Source: Melitaea cinxia
Taxonomy: Eukaryota > Arthropoda > Insecta > Lepidoptera > Nymphalidae
Length of the DNA stretch: 64,000 nt
Assembly (NCBI RefSeq): GCF_905220565.1
Contig: NC_059419.1
Location: forward strand, 1,426,001-1,490,000
Direction: 5' to 3'
Shown here: one piece after another, positions 58,352 through 64,000 of the stretch
How positions within the stretch are numbered: the first letter of the stretch is position 1
Layout of the letters: every line of letters begins with the position of its first letter
Translations under genes and position numbers: made by a program
The notes under the pieces: model-generated
Told to the model about the DNA's origin: nothing
Databases searched by the model: none
The model's input: the letters and a program-made list of their open reading frames with translations, nothing else

Positions 58352-58657
58352 CAGTCCTGGATTTATAAATAGGCCGTATAGGCCGCGGCCTAGAGACGGC
58401 AGCGTCCTAGGGGCGGCAGATTTCAGAGGACGATCACTTGATTTCAGAGGATAAAAGTCAAACACGTCCACTGGTTTCTTAATGGTTTTTTTATACTTTC
58501 AATAAATCCCTATAGAAAGAAAGTTATTCCTATCGAAACCTATATTATCGCTTTACTACCAATGGAAAATTATTATTTTATAAAAGTATGTAGGGGCCTA
58601 CATGGGGCGGCAGAAATAAAGTGGCCTACACTCATAAAAAATATAAATCCGGCACTG
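58352..58657. mobile_element. hAT-type MITE with 8-bp target duplication
   Basis: GAGAGCAG flanks it directly (58344-58351 and 58658-58665). The ends are inverted: 'cagtcctggatttat' and, reverse complemented, 'cagtgccggatttat'. It is 306 bp, with 'ggcggca' and 'ggccta' words inside and no coding frame. Its CAG ends and 8-bp duplication place it in hAT, but its ends differ from those of the large element. Confidence 0.75.
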
Positions 58658-58665
58658 GAGAGCAG

Positions 58666-59119
58666 TATCATTTGACTGTATTTTTCACTCTAAATCACCT
58701 AAAATTCAAAATACAACGTAGAATCATTATTGAAAAAAGCGCTTTTTATTATAAAAACAATAATTTACATGCTTTATGTAGATACGTATCGTCAATTTAT
58801 CGTCTTTTTATTTGAGTTTGCCAGCTTGCTTCTAATAGGAGGGTGGATAATTATGTAATTATTTTATATATATATTTAGTTCATTGGTTACTAAATAGCA
58901 TTGTCATAAACCTGCGTGGTTTTTAATGCTATTTATATTAAATATGTACAATATTGTTTATTTGATAAATAAATTAAAAAAAAAAAAAATAACGAATATC
59001 ATAAGTCGGGAATGTCAAAATAAGTAAAAGATTTAAAAAATAACTGAAGAAAGGAACAGTGTTTCTCTAATTTGTTTTCCAAGTGAGTGATTCGTTTAGA
59101 TAAACTCATTAAAAACCTT
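58666..59119. other. Spacer between inverted arms, no gene
   Basis: AT-rich, with an A-run near 58975-58989. The 64-codon frame 58621-58815 overlaps the MITE end and is judged chance. Confidence 0.4.
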
Positions 59120-59465
59120 CCTAATAGTGGCTTCAACCTGTAATATCTCACTGCTGGACATGGGCCTCTTTCCTCATGTAGGAGAAAGATCAGAGTTTAA
59201 TCCACCACGCTGATCCAATGCGGGTTGACAGATATTCCATACTTTGAGTAACGATCGCTATCAGGTGTACATGATAACAACCGGGACCGACGGCTTAATG
59301 TGCTCTCCGGGACACGATGGGGAGACTCACAAGGACTGCACAAACACCCAGACGACGGCAAACATCTGCATAGCCAATACAAAGTTTGTCATTGCGGAAT
59401 CGAACCCACAACCGCCAGCGCAACAGCCACAAACCAGTAATGTGACCGTTGCGCCAACGCGTATA
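59120..59465 (-). mobile_element. tRNA-derived SINE, antisense
   Basis: The tail complement is 'caacctgtaatatctcactg' and 'ctggacatgggcctctttcc'. The body has 'accgggaccgacggctta', and the head has 'gcggaatcgaacccacaa' (B-box complement) and 'gttgcgccaacgcg' (A-box complement). It shows the same structure as 37340-37655 and is not a tRNA gene. Confidence 0.65.
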
Positions 59466-59579
59466 ATCTAATTATTTACTACCCAGTAGTACTAGGTAGT
59501 AAATAATTAGAATACACTTGAACTAACTTCCTATGGTTATACGGCTCCTGGATCAACAATATTGGTATTTGCTCGAAAA

Positions 59580-59775
59580 CGAAAAAAAAAACGACTTCAA
59601 TTACATAGACATGTAGGTAATACGACGTAGGTAAACAAAAAATGAGTCAAGTAAATACGCATTATACTGTAAATGTACTCATCAGATCACATTTAGCTGA
59701 GATCACATGGCAAGCACCAGCTTTCGTTTAAAAAAAAAATCATCAAAATCGGTTCAACCAGTAAAAAGTTATGAG
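59580..59775 (-). repeat. Antisense piece of the 'accgacttc..' tandem family
   Basis: It has 'acgacttcaattacatagac', 'gtcaagtaaatacgcatta', 'gatcacatggcaagcacc' and 'tcaaaatcggttcaacca', the complements of landmarks in the 25870-28250 array. From 59776 to 60415 I recognise nothing further. Confidence 0.55.
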
Positions 59776-60415
59776 GTTACACGCGTAAAAAATGTTACAT
59801 ATTGTGTGTTACACATAAAAAACTATCGAATTTAGAACTTTCTCCTTCTTTGAAATCGGTTAACAAGACAACAAAATGTAACTAACTCCATCTATAGCAT
59901 AATATAATTATATAAATTATCAAAATGACGTAGGTTATGATAAATATAAACAACTAGGATTTATTAGTCTAGTTCAAAGTGCTTTATCTCTTTTATTTAA
60001 AAACAACGCGCATTTGTGAATCACATGTCTTCAGGTGTTGATACGTGTGTCATGATGAGCATGACGTGAGGCACGTAGCATGACCCCTTGTCACTAGGCT
60101 GAGGATGTCATGTAACACATGCATAATTTAAATCATTAATTAGTTTTTACATTATTTCTTAACACTCCGGATAAATTCGAATTATTGTCGGAATCGGATT
60201 ATTAGTAACTTTATGTAACATGAGTAAAAAAATTACAAAAAGTTAACTGACTTGGAATAAGGAGAAAAATGCTTTTTTAATTATATTGTACAAGTATATT
60301 TCCTTGCAAATGTAATGAAGATGAAAAGTTTGTTTGTTGTGTTTAAAAAATAGTTACCTACCTATATATCCAAATAAAATGGATTTGAATCTTAAATAGT
60401 TCTGTCTGAATCGTC

Positions 60416-60492
60416 ACTTATGGAGACTAGTGTAAGAGATTATAGGAGAAGAAGGATATGTCCTAACAGCAGGACTTTGGCAAACTGTTACC
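60416..60492 (+). repeat. RTE-like LINE tail at the flank of the right hAT copy
   Basis: 'gaagaaggatatgtcctaac' and 'agcaggactttggcaaactg' resemble RTE 3' ends. It runs without a break into the 141-bp flank (60493-60633), which supports the right locus as the original home of that flank. Confidence 0.4.
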
Positions 60493-63183
60493 GTAAGCGA
60501 TATATATTGATTAAACAGTCACCCTTGTTCTAAGGGTTAAAGCGGTGTTTGATTGCTCATGTCTGATTATAATGGCTATTTCGTAAAACTATTTCTTGAG
60601 GAATGTTACCTATATTATAGTCTACAGCAGGAATAGTGTTGCCCAAATGCAAGAACAAGACGAGACTTAGCCAGTCTTGGTCTTGGTCTTGCGCCAATAC
60701 ACCTGGTCTTGGTCTTGGTCTTGGTCTTGCGCTCCCAGTCTTGGTCTTGGTCTTGGTCTTGCAGCAAGAATCTTGCAAGTCTTGCAATTACCTATTAGTC
60801 TATTACTATTTATTAAAGTTTACTTTAAATCTTAGAAAAACGTATTAGAATTGGAACATTGTGAGCTTGAATTAACATAGCCATAGTAAAGATCAAGCAG
60901 ATTAATAAATAACTGAAGATTTGATAAGAAATTCGAAAAATCAACTGACCTATATGTCGTTTTCCATGGAAGTAACTGTTTCTTAATAAACATTTATGAT
61001 TTATAAGCTTACATTTGCTAAAACATGTAAAAAAACAAATTAATTACAATAACTTGACTGTATTTTAAAGAACAATACTTATTTGTCTAGAAAGAGATTG
61101 AACCCTCAACTTATAAGAAATTTAATAAAAGAGTTTTACGATTTATCATTTATTTGAATAAAAAATAAAATACAACACAAATCAACAGCTTTATCATTAG
61201 GTTATGATACTTTATATCAATTTTTTTGACCAAGAATTAATACAAAGTAACCATCTGGCTGATTCATCACTTAACCTATTTCTATGTTTTCTAATTACTA
61301 ATGATGCTTTAGAAAATAACCTCTCAGCAGGTACTGAAGTTGCAGGTATTGAGAGAAAATCACGGGCCATTTTCGATAAAATCGGATACTCTGTCTCATG
61401 CGTCCTCCACCAATCTAAAATGTCTTCCGAGCTGGCAGTTCTTGGTTTTCTCAGGTACTCCTCCAACTCGTCTATCACTAAGCCTTGAAGACAAGATCCA
61501 GATGACGTCGAGGGACATTCATAGAGTTTATCAAAGTCTATTACGTCTTCATCTTCATCACATACTTTATTTTCTTTTTCTGGTAATTCCAGAGATTTGT
61601 TCAGTGAGTGTAGACTTTTATATTCTTCATAAAGTTCATTGAACTTGCGCAGACTTTCTGTTTTAAGTTGCTTCCCCCACATTGTCAGATCAAAAGTCTG
61701 AGCCTTATGCCTTGGGTCTAAAATTAAAGAAGTACAATAAATCCAGTTGCTCTTCTTGTAATGTTTAAGCATTTTGTCTCGAGCTGCTTGGAAAGCTAGA
61801 ATGAGCCTTTCATCCACTTCAGATCGATTAGGTTTCTCATCTAACTGTTTTACCATGGATCCAATTTTATCTAGCAAGAGATTGAATGATACAATGACTA
61901 GCGGTAATGTAACATATTTGTCTCCACCAAGTTTTGTACTTAAAAGTTTAAAGTTTATTAGAAATTTATGTAATTTTTCGAGTACCTGCCATTCATTAGC
62001 TGTGATTTGAAAATCATTTAATTCGGTGACAGAACTGCACAATATGTCAATGCCCGCTCTCACTTTTAAACCAAATCCAATCATATCATGTGTGGAATTC
62101 CATCTCGTTGGACAGTCAAGAATGGCATTTAGATTTGATGGCACGCCAGCTGCTTCACAAGCAGACTGAAACTTCTTCTTCACTATCTCACTTCTTTTTA
62201 TTTTACTGGAAATACTGCGTAACTTTGTTACAGATGTACGCGAGTCAGCAATATTTGGTGCAGATTCTTCATCTTCCTCATCCTCAGTTTCATCTGCATA
62301 GTCTTCGTACTGCTGATCTTGCGCGTTAGTGTCAGACTCACAGTGTAATGCTAAGGTCTTTAATAAATCTTGTACACCAAGGTTTAAAATGTGAGCAAAG
62401 CACCGGAAATGTTGATTGTCTGAATCAAAGTGTGGCGGCAGCTGTTTGCCCAGTTCATACATAAATTTGGTATTTGCAGTTGCGTTGTCGACCGTGATAC
62501 CTTGTATTTTATCAATTATGCCATATTCCAAGCTCTTCAAATCGCTCTTTGACTTTCCTTCTAAGTGTAGACCTTTTAGGAAACACCATATTAGGGCAAA
62601 TACATCGAAAATATACTTGTGTAGCTTCGTCATCGAAAAATGAGAAGGGAAGATATTTTTTCACCACCCAATCAACTGTAGCTGTCGTGATGTTGTCACT
62701 GCTGTTTTCCGACTGAAACAAAACAATAAATCTTGTGTTATTATTTAAAACATACTAGGTTTGAGCGTATAAGAGGAGGAGGTTTGTTGTTGTTAAATCG
62801 AGAAAATCGTTAAATTGATATTTGTTATATTAAGGTTGCACTGTACTGTAATTTACCAAAATAAAGTACTTAGTTGTTACTGGCCGATTAAATGAAAATA
62901 TGGGTGTTTATAAAAAAATATTTAAGACGATAATTACATACTTAATATGTCGCACCCCTAGATGAAAACACCACTAACTCAAAAATACTTACGTAAGTTA
63001 ATGGCGTTTTTGAAAGTATCGCATGAATAGCTACGCAGAGTTAAAATTCTTTTAACTGTTAAAAAAATATTCTTACCTGTCCACTTCTTCCAGCGGTTAC
63101 TAAAAAGCTTGTGATATCTCCACTTAATTTTGGTTTAACAGGAAGAAATATTTCTGATTCCTTTTTGTGGAAAGATATTAGAT
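60493..63183 (-). mobile_element. Right arm: inverted second hAT copy, truncated
   Basis: The minus-strand counterpart of 55583-58274. Its 3' terminus starts at 60634 ('tagtgttgcccaaat'), next to agcaggaa (60626-60633), a candidate half of its target duplication. The 5' part is lost at 63183, inside exon 1 of the transposase, where LINE sequence begins. The terminus is single, not duplicated as in the left copy. Confidence 0.9.
61212..63183 (-). pseudogene. hAT transposase, internally deleted and 5'-truncated, right copy
   Basis: The remaining exon 1 is 63077-63183, the donor complement is at about 63075, the intron spans 62713-63076, and exon 2 is 61212-62712. It carries the same internal deletion and frame jump (near 62525) as the left copy, with one amino-acid difference (Asp for Asn in the acidic YEDYA stretch). 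It lacks the start codon and most of the BED finger. Not functional. Confidence 0.85.
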
Positions 63184-64000
63184 TTTTTCCCATTTTCACA
63201 ACAATTTTTTTTCCCATTCTCCTACGAGACTGTGTTCTAACGTCAAAAAAGGCACTCTAAAATATTTATCAGAATTACCATTGTCCAATACTCCTTTCTC
63301 CTTTACACCTATAACTGATTCAGATATTAAAACTGCAGTCCTTTCAATTTCATCGCAGGCCGCTGGCAATGACAAGTTATGTTTGAAAATGATTACGCTG
63401 ATTCTTCCATTCTTATTACCGATTCTTAACCATATTTTTAACTACTCTCTTACCACTAGTACCTTTCCGAAAGCCTGGAAACAAGCGAATGTTATTCCTT
63501 TGCCTAAAGTTACCAATCCTTCTTCTTTAGCTAATTTCCGACCTATTTCCATATTGCCTACTCTCTCTAAAGTTTTTGAATGCATTGTCCGCAAGCAGTT
63601 CTCTTTCTTTTTATACTCTAATGATCTTCTCAATTCACATCAATCTGGCTTTCGTCCAGGCCATAGCACAACTTCGGCTCTTATCGACGTAACTGATGAT
63701 ATTCGCTTAGCCATGGAGAATAAATCGCTTACAATCCTTATACTTATTGATTTTAGTAATGCTTTCAATTCTATCGACTTCGATATCCTTCTTGGCGTAC
63801 TAAAATCTATTAATACTTCTTTATCCGCGTTAGCCTGGTTTGAATCCTATCTTCGGAATCGTTCACAGCGTGTTCAAGTAAATACATCGTATTCCAACTG
63901 GTGTAACCTTACTGTGGGAGTTCCCCAAGGTGGCGTACTTTCCCCTCTTCTTTTTTCAGTTTTTATTGACTCGATCACTAAGGTCATATCTTCCAAATAC
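63184..64000 (+). mobile_element. Jockey-superfamily LINE, reverse transcriptase part, open frame
   Basis: An open + strand frame runs from near the hAT junction to the right edge. It reads KYLSELPLSNTPF, SSQAAGNDKLCLKMI, then RT motifs NFRPISILPTLSKVFE, HQSGFRPGHSTTSALI, LIDFSNAFNSIDFDILL (first catalytic Asp) and GVPQGGVLSPLLFSVF. The YADD box would lie beyond the edge. The endonuclease is missing, so the copy is 5'-truncated and joined to the hAT arm at 63183/63184. It is related to, but clearly different from, the LINE at 1-1886 (compare DFSNAFITVDFDILL). The 63-codon minus frame 63442-63633 is a shadow. Confidence 0.85.

Overview
This is eukaryotic nuclear DNA, almost certainly from a moth or butterfly. 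It is AT-rich with intron-split genes. It is packed with repeat types typical of Lepidoptera: Helitron-like elements that begin TC and end CTAG before a T, tRNA-headed SINEs ending in an 'aggcctatg..cag' tail, RTE and Jockey-type LINE pieces, and the 'accgacttc..' degenerate tandem repeat. I cannot name the species.

The one clear host gene lies on the + strand at 28857-42999. Seven coding exons splice to exactly 1023 nt and encode a 340-residue heterotrimeric G-protein beta subunit (Gbeta13F / GNB1 type). All junctions are GT-AG and keep frame. Its introns are largely filled with mobile elements. A 5' UTR exon begins at an acceptor at 28796/28797, and the promoter must lie upstream. A TCAGT-initiator-like stretch near 4725 is only a weak candidate.

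Layout. 1-1886: 5'-truncated LINE with an open reverse transcriptase frame, running off the left edge. 1887-28796: AT-rich DNA with scattered Helitron, SINE and LINE pieces, a decayed RTE LINE (16504-17755), a 649-bp hAT derivative with 8-bp target duplications (20366-21014) and a degenerate tandem array (25870-28250). 28857-42999: the G-beta gene, then its 3' UTR. 45000-51560: AT-rich DNA with relics. 51573-58304: a hAT transposon with 8-bp target duplications, carrying a broken piggyBac element and other insertions. 58352-58657: a small hAT MITE. 60493-63183: an inverted, almost identical second copy of the hAT inner part. 63184-64000: a second LINE, running off the right edge.

The most striking structure is the pair of about 2.69-kb inverted arms (55583-58274 and 60493-63183), separated by about 2.2 kb. 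I found only four differences between them by eye. The left copy has a chimeric end: its terminal 30 bp occur twice, on either side of 141 bp that are the genomic flank of the right copy. This looks like template-switching gap repair. Both copies share an internal deletion that removes the first catalytic region of the transposase, so neither looks autonomous. No CRISPR array, operon or bacterial system is present.
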